From contig JAZSQZ010000147.1 in assembly GCA_045538175.1 (NCBI GenBank), positions 1 to 64,000 on the forward strand: a stretch of DNA of 64,000 bases, given 5' to 3'. Each line of letters opens with the position of its first letter. Position 1 is the stretch's first letter. The notes beneath the pieces are model-generated. The model made no database searches and was not told the DNA's origin. It saw only the letters and a program-made list of their open reading frames with translations. The translations under genes were made by a program, and so were the position numbers. Shown here piece after piece: positions 33,868 to 42,245 of this stretch. Source of the stretch: JAZSQZ01 sp045538175. GTDB lineage: Bacteria; Bacillota; Clostridia; Christensenellales; UBA1242.

Positions 33868-33896
33868 TTGTTAAATTCTTGTTGTTGTGTTAAAAT
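33868..33896 (+). promoter_or_regulatory. holB promoter, nearly abutting the start codon
   Basis: TTGTTA, 17-base spacer, TAAAAT. The predicted transcription start (33902-33904) is only 3-5 bases before ATG at 33907, with no ribosome binding site, so translation would be leaderless or nearly so. Confidence 0.6.
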
Positions 33897-33906
33897 TATT
33901 CCATAA

Positions 33907-34890
33907 ATGGCTATTGAATTTAAAGATATTATTATAAATCATCCTGAATTTGAACTTTTAAAAACGGAAAAGAAAAACGGGAAACTTACACACGCTTATA
34001 TGTTTGAAAGTAATGACACCCGTCTTGTTGAAAATTTTTCGTTGCTTTTTGCTACACTTTTAATGTGTAACGAAGAAAACCCACCTTGTTTTGAGTGTGT
34101 TGATTGTAAAAAACTTGACCTTGATGCACACTCTGATGTTATGGTTTTCCCAAAAGGAAAGAGCATTGTTGTCGAAGACGTCAAAATGATGATTGACAAT
34201 TCTATCTTAAAACCACTAGAAGGCGACAAAAAAGTTTTTATTTTTAAAGATTTTTCAAACGCCACAATTCAAGCACAAAACAAGCTTTTAAAAACTTTAG
34301 AAACTCCACCTGATAACGTTTATATTATTTTGGAAGTTTCAAATATAAATTCAGTGCTTCCAACAATTGTTTCAAGATGCAAAAGAATAAAACTTGCAAA
34401 CTTAAAACAAGAAGATTTAAAAACAATTGTATCTCGTATCAATAGATTAAGTGATGCAAATACCATTGTTGAAATGTGTGGTGGAAGTTTGACAAGGGCC
34501 ATAAACTTTGTCGAAAATACAAATTTTAATGATTGTTACAACTTAGCAATTTTCACTTTAGAAAACTTAAAGTCAAGTCAAACCATGTTAAGTGTTAGCA
34601 CAAAAATTATGGAAAAGAAAGATTATTTAGATAACTTCTTTGAAATTTTGATTTCTTTGCTTAGGGATATTTTGCTTATTAGATGTGGAAGGGCAGAGTA
34701 TATTGAAAACAAGCAGTTGAAAAATAATCTTATAAATCTTGCAAGCGAATTCAATGCAGACTGTGTTGATTTGATTGTAAAAAGGATTTACGAAACAAAA
34801 AAACAAATGGGATTTAATTGTAATCCAACCATTTGTGTTGATAATTTGCTTTTATATATTTTGGAGGTTAAGCATAAATGCAAGCAGTAG
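33907..34890 (+). CDS. holB: DNA polymerase III subunit delta'
   Basis: 327 residues. Clamp-loader AAA+ subunit. HAYMFES at the start of the AAA fold, a Cys cluster (CFECVDCKK) for the zinc module, the sensor region QNKLLKTLETPPDNVYIIL and VLPTIVSRCKR with the SRC motif are present. As is normal for delta', the Walker A lysine motif is absent. It overlaps ricT by 13 bases. Confidence 0.92.
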   Translation: MAIEFKDIIINHPEFELLKTEKKNGKLTHAYMFESNDTRLVENFSLLFATLLMCNEENPPCFECVDCKKLDLDAHSDVMVFPKGKSIVVEDVKMMIDNSILKPLEGDKKVFIFKDFSNATIQAQNKLLKTLETPPDNVYIILEVSNINSVLPTIVSRCKRIKLANLKQEDLKTIVSRINRLSDANTIVEMCGGSLTRAINFVENTNFNDCYNLAIFTLENLKSSQTMLSVSTKIMEKKDYLDNFFEILISLLRDILLIRCGRAEYIENKQLKNNLINLASEFNADCVDLIVKRIYETKKQMGFNCNPTICVDNLLLYILEVKHKCKQ

Positions 34891-35726
34891 TAGGTATTAA
34901 GTTTAGAGATGCAGGAAAAGTTTATAGTTTCAGTCCAAATGGGTTAAAACTTGCTGTAGGGGATAGGGTTATTGTTGACACTTCAAATGGCCCTTCTTTT
35001 GGTGTTGTTGAAACTGCCGAAACAATGGTTGAAGAAAAATCTATTACAGGCGAACTTAAAAACGTTGTAAGAATTGCAACCGAACAAGATATTAAGCAAA
35101 ACGAAAAAAATCTTGCTCGCGAAAAAGAAACAATGGAAATCACTCAAAAAGAAATTGATGCACTTAAACTTGATATGAAACTTGTTAGTGCTGATTTTAA
35201 TTTTGAAGGAAACAAAGTAGTTATCAATTTCTTATCGGACAACAGGGTTGACTTTAGAGAACTTGTAAAAAATCTCGCATCAAAAGTTAAAGCAAGGATA
35301 GAACTTCGTCAAATAGGTATAAGAGATCAAGCAAAATTAGTCGGTGGTATCGGTATGTGCGGAAGGGCATGTTGCTGTGCTTCATTTTTAAATGATTTTG
35401 AAAAAGTTTCAATCAAAATGGCAAAAACACAAGGGTTATCACTAAACCCTACAAAAATCAGTGGCCTTTGTGGAAGATTGCTTTGCTGTTTAGATTATGA
35501 AAACGAATATTATGCTGAAGTAAACAAAATTATGCCAAAACTAAATTCAGAAGTTAAAACTCCAGAAGGTGTTGGCACAGTTTTATATACAAATGCTCTA
35601 AAACAAATTGCATCTGTAAAAATAGGTGCAGGTGATGGCTCTTATACAATTAAAGATTTTACTTTTAAGGAATTAAAACCAGCAAACAAACCAAACAATA
35701 AAGAAACAAAAAAGGAAGAAGCATAG
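34878..35726 (+). CDS. ricT: PSP1-domain protein RicT (YaaT)
   Basis: 282 residues. PSP1 C-terminal domain with the two Cys-rich motifs CGRACCCASFL and CGRLLCCLDYE that bind iron-sulfur clusters in the RicA-RicF-RicT complex, which modulates RNase Y and sporulation entry in B. subtilis. GGAGG lies 10 bases before ATG. The holB-ricT-trmN6 order is a standard Bacillota arrangement. RicA and RicF are not in the window. Confidence 0.93.
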   Translation: MQAVVGIKFRDAGKVYSFSPNGLKLAVGDRVIVDTSNGPSFGVVETAETMVEEKSITGELKNVVRIATEQDIKQNEKNLAREKETMEITQKEIDALKLDMKLVSADFNFEGNKVVINFLSDNRVDFRELVKNLASKVKARIELRQIGIRDQAKLVGGIGMCGRACCCASFLNDFEKVSIKMAKTQGLSLNPTKISGLCGRLLCCLDYENEYYAEVNKIMPKLNSEVKTPEGVGTVLYTNALKQIASVKIGAGDGSYTIKDFTFKELKPANKPNNKETKKEEA

Positions 35727-36410
35727 TTGGACTTAAAAGATAATGAAAGAATTGAAGATTTAGGTCTTGAAAACTTAAAAGTTATTCAAGACCCTAATGG
35801 TTATTGTTTTGGCACAGATAGTGTTCTTCTTTCAAACTTTGTAAAAGCAAACCACAGTGATAAGTGCTTAGAGTTGTGTGCTGGTGGTGGGGCAGTTTCG
35901 TTTTTGGTTTGGGGCAAGAAAAAACCTAAAAGTATTGTTGGTGTGGAATTACAACCAAGACTTTGTGATATGGCAAACAGAAGCAGTAAACTAAATGGTT
36001 TAGAAAACGAAATTCGTTTTGAGAACATATCTTTACAAGAAGCATATAAGGTTTTGGGTAATCGCAGTTTTGATGTGATTTTCTGTAATCCACCATATAA
36101 TCTTGTCGGCACAATAAATTGTGATGATGAAGAAAGGCTTATTGCAAGACAAGAAGTGAAAATGAATTTAGAAGAATTAGGGGAAAGCGTAAACAGGTTG
36201 TTGAAATTTGGTGGAAAATTCTTCTTGATTTATAGGGCAGACAGGTTGGCTGAAGTCTGTTCAGTTTTAAATAAAAATTGCATTACACCTAAGGTAATGC
36301 AACTTGTGTATTCAAACCCTACAAAAAATGCTGAACTTGTTTTACTAGAGTGTATAAGTGGGGCAAAAAACGGAATTCAAATTTTGCCACCTAAAGAACT
36401 TTACAAATAA
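35727..36410 (+). CDS. trmN6: tRNA1(Val) (adenine(37)-N6)-methyltransferase-like protein (YabB/TrmN6)
   Basis: 227 residues. Starts at TTG, directly after the ricT stop, with AAGGAAG 8 bases upstream. DPNGYCFGTDSVLLSNF at the N-terminus, motif I LELCAGGGAVSF, and the N6-adenine methyltransferase signature NPPYNL (about 130) identify the family. It follows holB and ricT as in B. subtilis. The last 20 bases overlap the convergent spmB. Confidence 0.85.
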   Translation: MDLKDNERIEDLGLENLKVIQDPNGYCFGTDSVLLSNFVKANHSDKCLELCAGGGAVSFLVWGKKKPKSIVGVELQPRLCDMANRSSKLNGLENEIRFENISLQEAYKVLGNRSFDVIFCNPPYNLVGTINCDDEERLIARQEVKMNLEELGESVNRLLKFGGKFFLIYRADRLAEVCSVLNKNCITPKVMQLVYSNPTKNAELVLLECISGAKNGIQILPPKELYK

Positions 36411-36897
36411 GACAACTGACTATTGCACCAATAAGTGTTGCAATAAGTCCTACAGGAACTGCGTAAAGCAGTTTTTTTACTTTAGTTTGCGAGCAATAAA
36501 GTGTTGTTACATAAAAAATAGTGTCACAACTGCCAACAATAACACTTGCGCTTCTACTTATATAACTATCAACACCATAGTTTAGATATAGGTCATTTAA
36601 TATTGCAAGACTGCCATTGCCTGTAAAGGGTTTTAATAAAACCAACTCACAAAGTTCGCTAGGAATTGAAAGTGCCCTAAAAACAGGGGATACAAGTTTT
36701 GCAATTGTAAGAGACAGTCCACTCACTTTAATCAAAGCAACCATAATCATTATTGTTGCAATATACGGAAAAATTCCAACAACAAGAGAAGGGCTTTGTT
36801 TTGCCCCTTCGATAAAACTGTTATAGACATTTACTTTTTTTGTTTTTGCATAAACAAAAGTTATCAATACAAACAACGGAAGAAGATATACACTCAT
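36391..36897 (-). CDS. spmB: Spore maturation protein B
   Basis: 168 residues. Hydrophobic, with a nucleoside-recognition (Gate) domain: FIEGAKQSPSLVVGIFPYI, KPFTGNGSLAILNDLY and GSCDTIFYVTTLY. SpmA and SpmB are needed for proper spore core dehydration. It starts at ATGA overlapping the spmA stop, with AAGGAAG upstream. Its end overlaps trmN6 by 20 bases and no terminator lies between them. Confidence 0.95.
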   Translation of the reverse strand: MSVYLLPLFVLITFVYAKTKKVNVYNSFIEGAKQSPSLVVGIFPYIATIMIMVALIKVSGLSLTIAKLVSPVFRALSIPSELCELVLLKPFTGNGSLAILNDLYLNYGVDSYISRSASVIVGSCDTIFYVTTLYCSQTKVKKLLYAVPVGLIATLIGAIVSCLICKVL

Positions 36898-37505
36898 TTC
36901 TCACTTCCTTTTTTTGCTTTAAAATTAAGCAGGTTTTTTGTTTTTCTTTTTTGTCTAAACTTTTCGCAAATTAAAGCAATAAAAATACCAGAAAAAGTTG
37001 TTGCAACTGCAGAAATTATTGTAGGAAGAATAATATCGCTAGGACTTAAACTTCCAGCTGTTATTCTAAGGCCTATAACTGTTGTAGGAAGTATTTGAAG
37101 TGAAGTTGATGCAAATATTATAAGCATAATCATCGCTCTATTTGCGACACCACTTCCGTCGTCTAGACGTTGCATTGCTTTCATGCCAAGTGGAGTTGCA
37201 GCACCACCCATACCCAAAATATTGCAAGAAATATTCATACATAAAAGTTCGTTTGTTTTGTCATCAACCGGACCAAACAATTTTTTTGATATGGGCGATA
37301 AAAGTTTTGACAACTTTTTGTTTATTCCACTGTCTTCCATAACTTGTAATATTCCAAGCCACACAGCATAAATTGCACACAAACTTACGCAAAGCTTAAT
37401 TGTGTCTTCGCTTGCAGTAAGCATTGTTGGTAAAACTATTTCAGGGTTTACATATATCAAAATACAAATACTAACAACTGTTAGCCAAAACCAAATTTTA
37501 TTCAT
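36894..37505 (-). CDS. spmA: Spore maturation protein A
   Basis: 203 residues, about six membrane segments. Gate-domain protein with NISCNILGMGGAATPLGMKA and STSLQILPTTVIGLR blocks. First gene of the spmAB pair; AAAGGAC precedes ATG. In B. subtilis the pair depends on a sporulation sigma factor; no such promoter could be picked out by eye here. It is divergent from tatD. Confidence 0.95.
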   Translation of the reverse strand: MNKIWFWLTVVSICILIYVNPEIVLPTMLTASEDTIKLCVSLCAIYAVWLGILQVMEDSGINKKLSKLLSPISKKLFGPVDDKTNELLCMNISCNILGMGGAATPLGMKAMQRLDDGSGVANRAMIMLIIFASTSLQILPTTVIGLRITAGSLSPSDIILPTIISAVATTFSGIFIALICEKFRQKRKTKNLLNFKAKKGSEK

Positions 37506-37542
37506 AACTTGTCCTTTTAATATGTGTATGAAAATCTTTTAA

Positions 37543-37571
37543 TTGCTATGCAACTATTTATGTGATACAAT
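37543..37571 (+). promoter_or_regulatory. tatD promoter
   Basis: TTGCTA, 17-base spacer, TACAAT, with TGA directly before the -10 (extended -10). Confidence 0.65.
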
Positions 37572-37589
37572 ATCAGCAGGAGTAAAAAA

Positions 37590-38357
37590 ATGCTTATCGA
37601 TACACACTGTCACTTATATGATGACAAGTTTGAAAACGCAAAAGAAATTATTGATAATTTTGAAAAAGACAATATTAAGTCTTGTGTTTGTTGTGGTGAT
37701 ACTATGGAAAATTCTATCAAGGTTTTAAATCTTGCAAAAAACGATAGAATTTATGCTGCCATTGGTGTACACCCTGAAACTGCAGATAACTATTCTATTA
37801 AGGTTGAAGAGTTTATAAAAGATAATGCAACAAATCCTAAAGTTGTGGCCGTTGGCGAAATTGGTTTAGATTACTATCACGAGTTTTGTGAAAGAAACTT
37901 ACAAAAAGAAGTTTTTATAAAACAAATAAAATTAGCACACAAACTTAAACTTCCTATGGTTATCCACATTAGAGAAGCATATGGCGATTTTTTAGAAATA
38001 TTAAAAGAGTATAAAGATTATCTTACTTACGGTGGAGTTGTGCATAGTTTTTCAGGAAGTGTTGAGATTGCAAAAATACTTCTAGATTATGGCTTTTACT
38101 TGAGTTTTAATGGTATTGCAACTTTTAAAAACGCAAACAAGGTTTTAACTGTTATAAAGGAAATTCCTGAAGATAAAATTTTAGCAGAAACGGACAGTCC
38201 TTATCTTACACCTGAGCCATATAGGGGAAGGGTAAACGAGCCAAAGTATGTTGAGTATGTTGTAAGAAAAATTGCAGAACTTAAAAACACTGATTATGAC
38301 AAAATGTGTGAGATTTTAAATCAAAATGCAAAAAATTTATTTTTTAAAATGAAATGA
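37590..38357 (+). CDS. tatD: TatD-family metal-dependent hydrolase (DNase)
   Basis: 255 residues. Metal ligands in IDTHCHLYD, GEIGLDYYHE, PMVIHIREA, VVHSFSG and AETDSPYLTPEPYRG. TatD enzymes are 3'-5' nucleases in DNA and RNA turnover. GCAGGAG lies 7 bases before ATG. The stop overlaps the region of the rsmA start; tatD-rsmA adjacency is typical of Bacillota. Confidence 0.93.
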   Translation: MLIDTHCHLYDDKFENAKEIIDNFEKDNIKSCVCCGDTMENSIKVLNLAKNDRIYAAIGVHPETADNYSIKVEEFIKDNATNPKVVAVGEIGLDYYHEFCERNLQKEVFIKQIKLAHKLKLPMVIHIREAYGDFLEILKEYKDYLTYGGVVHSFSGSVEIAKILLDYGFYLSFNGIATFKNANKVLTVIKEIPEDKILAETDSPYLTPEPYRGRVNEPKYVEYVVRKIAELKNTDYDKMCEILNQNAKNLFFKMK

Positions 38358-38365
38358 GAGGAAAT

Positions 38366-39175
38366 ATGGAAGAGTTAAAAAACTTTACCTTTAAAAAGAA
38401 ATTTGGACAAAACTTTATTTTAGACAACAACTTTTTAAATTCGCTTGTTGATAGTTTTGGTTTGTCAAAAGACACTGAAGTTTTAGAAATTGGTCCTGGC
38501 GCTGGCACATTAACAATGGCAGTTGCAAAGGCAACAAAAAAAGTTTGTGCATACGAGATTGATAAAGACTTAAAACCTGTTTTAGAAAAAAGGTTTGAAG
38601 GTATTGATAATATCGATGTTACTTTTAAAGATATTTTAGATGTGTCTTTAGAAGAAGTTGAAAGTAAGTTTAGTGGAAATTTTTCACTTGTGGCAAATAT
38701 ACCTTACTATATTACTTCTCCTATTATTTTTAAGTTTTTAGAAAGTGAAAAACTTGATAGTATGTTTTTAATGGTGCAACTAGAAGTTGGCGAAAGATTT
38801 GCTTCAAATGTTGGAAGCAAGGAATATGGTATTCCGTCAGTTTTGGTTGCAAGTAAGGGAAAGGCTTCAGTTATTAAAAAGGTAAACAGAAAAATGTTTT
38901 ATCCTGTGCCTAATGTTGACTCTTGCATATTAAAAATAGAAATTGATAGAAACAAATTTGAGTTTGATGATTGGAAAGATTTTTCACAATTTGTTCAAAA
39001 TTCTTTCTCGATGAGAAGAAAAACTTTAGTCAATAATTTATCTCAGCAATACAAAATTTCAAAAGAGGAAGTAAAAGAAATTTTATCAAAATTAAATTTA
39101 AGCGAAACTGTTAGACCTGAAAATTTGACCGTTGAAAATTATGTTTCTTTATATGAATTTTTTAAGCATCGCTAA
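38366..39175 (+). CDS. rsmA: 16S rRNA (adenine(1518)-N6/adenine(1519)-N6)-dimethyltransferase
   Basis: 269 residues. Dimethylates the two adjacent adenines near the 3' end of 16S rRNA (KsgA). FGQNFILD, motif I EIGPGAGTLT and the catalytic NIPYYITSP motif are intact. ATG at 38366 has AGAGGA upstream; an alternative ATG at 38354 overlaps the tatD stop as ATGA. The stop codon lies in the loop of the terminator hairpin. Confidence 0.96.
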   Translation: MEELKNFTFKKKFGQNFILDNNFLNSLVDSFGLSKDTEVLEIGPGAGTLTMAVAKATKKVCAYEIDKDLKPVLEKRFEGIDNIDVTFKDILDVSLEEVESKFSGNFSLVANIPYYITSPIIFKFLESEKLDSMFLMVQLEVGERFASNVGSKEYGIPSVLVASKGKASVIKKVNRKMFYPVPNVDSCILKIEIDRNKFEFDDWKDFSQFVQNSFSMRRKTLVNNLSQQYKISKEEVKEILSKLNLSETVRPENLTVENYVSLYEFFKHR

Positions 39176-39188
39176 GGCGATGTTTTTA
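39166..39188 (+). terminator. rsmA terminator enclosing the stop codon
   Basis: CATCGC / GCGATG stem around a TAAG loop that contains the TAA stop of rsmA, followed by T-run. Confidence 0.8.
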
Positions 39189-39318
39189 TTTTGCAATTTT
39201 ATTTGTTTAGTTGCATATATACAATAAACGACAAAAACGCCTATAAAAACTCATTATTGTAAATACAAAAATGTATGTTTAAAAAGATTGTTGTCGTATA
39301 ATATTGTAGGAGATAAAT

Positions 39319-40209
39319 ATGTCTATAAAAAGAACAATAATTTTAAGTGATGATATAAACAAATCAAGCAGGGCAATCTTAACTTTGGAGTGTGATAATT
39401 TTAAAACTTGTGGCGAAATCAGGTTGTTTGGGGCCGAAATTTGCCCCAAGATAGCACTAGGGATAAAAAACGGAGAGAAACCTGTTATCAAAATACCACT
39501 CGAAACAAGAGAGAGTTTTGCCCGATTTGAAACTCAAGAAATTGTTGATTGTGATAAAAAAATATTCTGTGCATTAGTCGATATTGAAGACTTAAAAAAC
39601 CCACAGGTTTTGATAAGTGGTTGTAACTTTGGTGGGGATAAAGTAAATGATGTTGTAGAGATTGCATTTTTTAATAATGAAAAAATATCAAAAGAAAATA
39701 TGTATGAAATCGAAGAAGATGTTGTGAGTCTGGTTGATGAAAATTTAAAAGAAGATGAAGATTTTGAAGACTGTACAAAATGTGTAAATTGTAAATATAG
39801 AAAGTGTTTTTATGAAGAAGAAAAAGAAGTAAAAACAGAAACAACAACAAACACAAAAGAAGAAAATGAAGATGCTTTTTATAATGATATAAAATCTCAA
39901 ATTGAAGACCTTTTTAAAATTCACGATGAAGACAAAACTCTAAAAACTTTAATCCCTAATTCAAAATGGGTAAGGGTTAAGTTTGAAGACGGGATAAATT
40001 ATTATGTCTTGGGTCTTATATATGAAAATGATATTGTAAGTTATATTGTGTATGGTCTTCCTGCAGACAACAATAAAAAGCCCCCAGAAGACTTAAAAGA
40101 ATATGCACAGTGGTTGCCACTTGATATAAACAATCCTGAAGAAAAAGGTTATTGGCTTGTATATCAAAGTGCAAAATCTGGAGAGTCTGTAGTTATAAAT
40201 GTTGTATAA
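39319..40209 (+). CDS. Unknown protein with a small Cys cluster, 296 residues
   Basis: Not recognised. The N-terminal 110 residues look like a beta-rich domain (RAILTLECDNFKTCGEIRLF). The middle is acidic and contains CTKCVNCKYRKC at about 154-165, a possible zinc or iron-sulfur knuckle. A Glu/Lys/Thr linker then leads to a C-terminal domain with SKWVRVKFEDGINYYVLGL and GYWLVYQ. No signal peptide or membrane segment, so cytoplasmic. AGGAG lies 8 bases upstream of ATG, with a TATAAT at 39297-39302 further up but a weak -35. It has its own terminator. No functional hint from neighbours. Confidence 0.75.
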   Translation: MSIKRTIILSDDINKSSRAILTLECDNFKTCGEIRLFGAEICPKIALGIKNGEKPVIKIPLETRESFARFETQEIVDCDKKIFCALVDIEDLKNPQVLISGCNFGGDKVNDVVEIAFFNNEKISKENMYEIEEDVVSLVDENLKEDEDFEDCTKCVNCKYRKCFYEEEKEVKTETTTNTKEENEDAFYNDIKSQIEDLFKIHDEDKTLKTLIPNSKWVRVKFEDGINYYVLGLIYENDIVSYIVYGLPADNNKKPPEDLKEYAQWLPLDINNPEEKGYWLVYQSAKSGESVVINVV

Positions 40210-40230
40210 ACCAGCTAGCGCTGGTTTTTT
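40207..40230 (+). terminator. Terminator of the 296-residue protein gene
   Basis: AACCAGC / GCTGGTT stem with a four-base loop and T-run; the TAA stop forms the base of the stem. Confidence 0.88.
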
Positions 40231-40296
40231 ATTTTTAAGTTGCTTAAATTTGTTAATATTTAAAATGATATTTGATTTTATTTATAAATTATTTAA

Positions 40297-40325
40297 TTGA
40301 CTTTTGGGCGTCAATTTGCTAATAT
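40297..40325 (+). promoter_or_regulatory. Lipoprotein gene promoter
   Basis: TTGACT, 17-base spacer, TAATAT; places the transcript start near 40332, before ATG at 40349. Confidence 0.65.
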
Positions 40326-40348
40326 ATCATTATTGTAAAGAGGGCTAC

Positions 40349-41827
40349 ATGAAAAAGAAATTTTTAGTTTTAATTAGTTGTTTATTATGCTGTATTTTAT
40401 TTGTCGCCGGCTGTGGTGTAAAGCCACTTGTTGGTGGACCAGAAAAGGAAGCATCAGTTTACGGAAATGGTGGTATGGTTGTAAGAAAAGGCGAGTATGT
40501 TTACTTTGCAAACGCTTATAGTTCTGCAACAGAAATCACAACCAACCAAAACAAATATGGTGACGAAACATTATCAGCAATCTATCGTGTTAAGTTAAGC
40601 GACAATGGTGTTGTTGAAAATAGCGAAGATGGATTACCTGTTGGTGCAGAAATTATGGTAAAACAAATTTCTGGTTTTGAAGACAGTGGTATCTATATCT
40701 TTGGCGAACATCTTTATTATGCAACTCCATACACTCTAAAAGATAGCGAAACAGGTGAAGACATTACAGGCCTTATTAGATTCTGTAGAGTTAACCTTGA
40801 TGGCACAGGCTGGAAAGTTATTTATGAAACAAAGAAGTTTGACACATCTGCTTCATATTACTTTGCACAAGTTGACGGTGTTGTTTATCTTAACATTTAT
40901 GATGGTGAAAAAGTTATTGCTGTTAGGGTTAAAGGTGGAAACATAAGTTCAAAAGTTGTTGCTGAAGGCGTAAAATCTGCTGTTGCATACGAAAGAGAAG
41001 ATATTACAACAGAAGATACTCTTTGTGAATATGATAGATATGTATATTACACAAGAGATGTCAATAAAGAAAAAGACGGTAAAGAAACAGGCACAGTTGT
41101 TGCAAGAATTAAGTATACTGATTCAAAAGCAAAAGAAGAAGTTTTATATGTTGGCGAAAATGCTTATACTGTTTATGAAATCAAAAACAATCGTTTGTAT
41201 CTTAAATTAGATAAAGCAATTTTCAGCACAAACAAAACAGAAAAATTTGAAGAAGAAGATCTTAAAGGTTACTACTTAAATTCAGATATTGTTGGAGATA
41301 CACTTTTAGTTGTTGAAGATATCAACGCAAATCAAACAAATGTTGAAGGCGTTATTTATGAAAACAGAGAAGATAAAGGTGTTATCGCTGTATGGAACAA
41401 CAATATGATTATTCACTTCAAGGGTGGAAGCGAAAAAGTTGTTTTATATGATGCTTCAGAAACAGAACTTACTTTAAAATTGCTTTATGTTGAAGATGGC
41501 TACGTTTATTACACTGAAGGTGGAGAAACACTTTACAAAAAGAGTATTTCAAAACTTGAAGAAGATGCTGAGGTTGTTGTTACAAACTTAAAACTTACAG
41601 TAGGCGAAAGTGAAGATAATTGCTTTGACTATGATGGCGACTATGTTTTCTTCTATAAAACTGTAGCAGATACAAACGAAATCAATTCTTATCTTTATAT
41701 GGCAAAAGCAGGAAACGGATATGTTGATGCTGATGATAAAAATATTGGTAAGTATATCGGTGTATTAGATACAGAAGATACTGAAGAGAAAAAAGAAGAA
41801 AACCCAGCAGAAGAAGTAGTAAAATAA
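40349..41827 (+). CDS. Beta-propeller-like lipoprotein of unknown function
   Basis: 492 residues. Signal peptide with lipobox FVAGC, Cys at about 21, then a long soluble domain with repeated strands of the type ...YVYFAN, HLYYATPY, ...YVYYTR, GYVYYTEGG, which resembles DUF5050-type beta-propellers. The C-terminus is Glu/Lys-rich. It should be anchored to the outer face of the membrane. ATG at 40349 is chosen because it begins the signal peptide and follows AGAGGG. The gene stands alone. Confidence 0.8.
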   Translation: MKKKFLVLISCLLCCILFVAGCGVKPLVGGPEKEASVYGNGGMVVRKGEYVYFANAYSSATEITTNQNKYGDETLSAIYRVKLSDNGVVENSEDGLPVGAEIMVKQISGFEDSGIYIFGEHLYYATPYTLKDSETGEDITGLIRFCRVNLDGTGWKVIYETKKFDTSASYYFAQVDGVVYLNIYDGEKVIAVRVKGGNISSKVVAEGVKSAVAYEREDITTEDTLCEYDRYVYYTRDVNKEKDGKETGTVVARIKYTDSKAKEEVLYVGENAYTVYEIKNNRLYLKLDKAIFSTNKTEKFEEEDLKGYYLNSDIVGDTLLVVEDINANQTNVEGVIYENREDKGVIAVWNNNMIIHFKGGSEKVVLYDASETELTLKLLYVEDGYVYYTEGGETLYKKSISKLEEDAEVVVTNLKLTVGESEDNCFDYDGDYVFFYKTVADTNEINSYLYMAKAGNGYVDADDKNIGKYIGVLDTEDTEEKKEENPAEEVVK

Positions 41828-41833
41828 AAAAAC

Positions 41834-41858
41834 AAAAACCAACGAAAGTTGGTTTTTT
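41834..41858 (+). terminator. Lipoprotein gene terminator
   Basis: AAACCAAC / GTTGGTTT stem with GAAA tetraloop and a T-run. Confidence 0.92.
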
Positions 41859-41918
41859 TATTTTGTAATTTGGGGTATAAAAATCTTTTTTTAAGATAAT
41901 AATTGTTTGGGAGATTAT

Positions 41919-42158
41919 ATGAGAAAAGATTTATTAAACTTGGGTGATATAAAAAAGGCGATTACAAATATAAAAGGACAAAACATAAATATAGAAGTAA
42001 ACAGAGGTAGAAAAAAGATAGAAAGTTATCTAGGTGTTGTTGAAGGAGTGTATCCTTCTGTTTTTACGGTGCGCCTTGAAAATTCTCCAACAATCAAAAA
42101 TGTAACTTGCTCTTATTCGGATGTGTTGTGTGGAGATGTAAAGATTTCAAAAAGATAA
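41919..42158 (+). CDS. veg: Veg family protein
   Basis: 79 residues. LGDIKKAITNIKGQNINIE, NRGRKKIESYLGVVEGVYPS and a SYSDVL ending match the small Veg (DUF1021) family, with an SH3-like barrel. Veg affects biofilm matrix gene expression and is linked to spore outgrowth in B. subtilis. GGGAG lies 6 bases before ATG; the upstream in-frame TTG is not needed. It is followed by the sipL-like gene, a common Clostridia pairing. Confidence 0.92.
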   Translation: MRKDLLNLGDIKKAITNIKGQNINIEVNRGRKKIESYLGVVEGVYPSVFTVRLENSPTIKNVTCSYSDVLCGDVKISKR

Positions 42159-42165
42159 AAAAGTT

Positions 42166-42184
42166 ATCATAAAATGATTTTTTT
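42166..42184 (+). terminator. Weak terminator after veg
   Basis: ATCAT / ATGAT stem with three-base loop and seven T. Short stem; read-through is likely. Confidence 0.4.
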
Positions 42185-42191
42185 GAATATA

Positions 42192-42200
42192 TGATATACT
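42192..42200 (+). promoter_or_regulatory. Extended -10 promoter before the sipL-like gene
   Basis: TGATATACT (TG plus TATACT) with no convincing -35 upstream. Confidence 0.45.
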
Positions 42201-42245
42201 ATGAAATTTTAACGGCGAAAGTCAAGAAATTTTGTAGGAGGGATT

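Noticed and set aside
36391..36410. Frameshift or assembly error at the trmN6/spmB junction
   Set aside because: Both proteins end at normal family lengths; a 20-base convergent 3' overlap is common in compact genomes.
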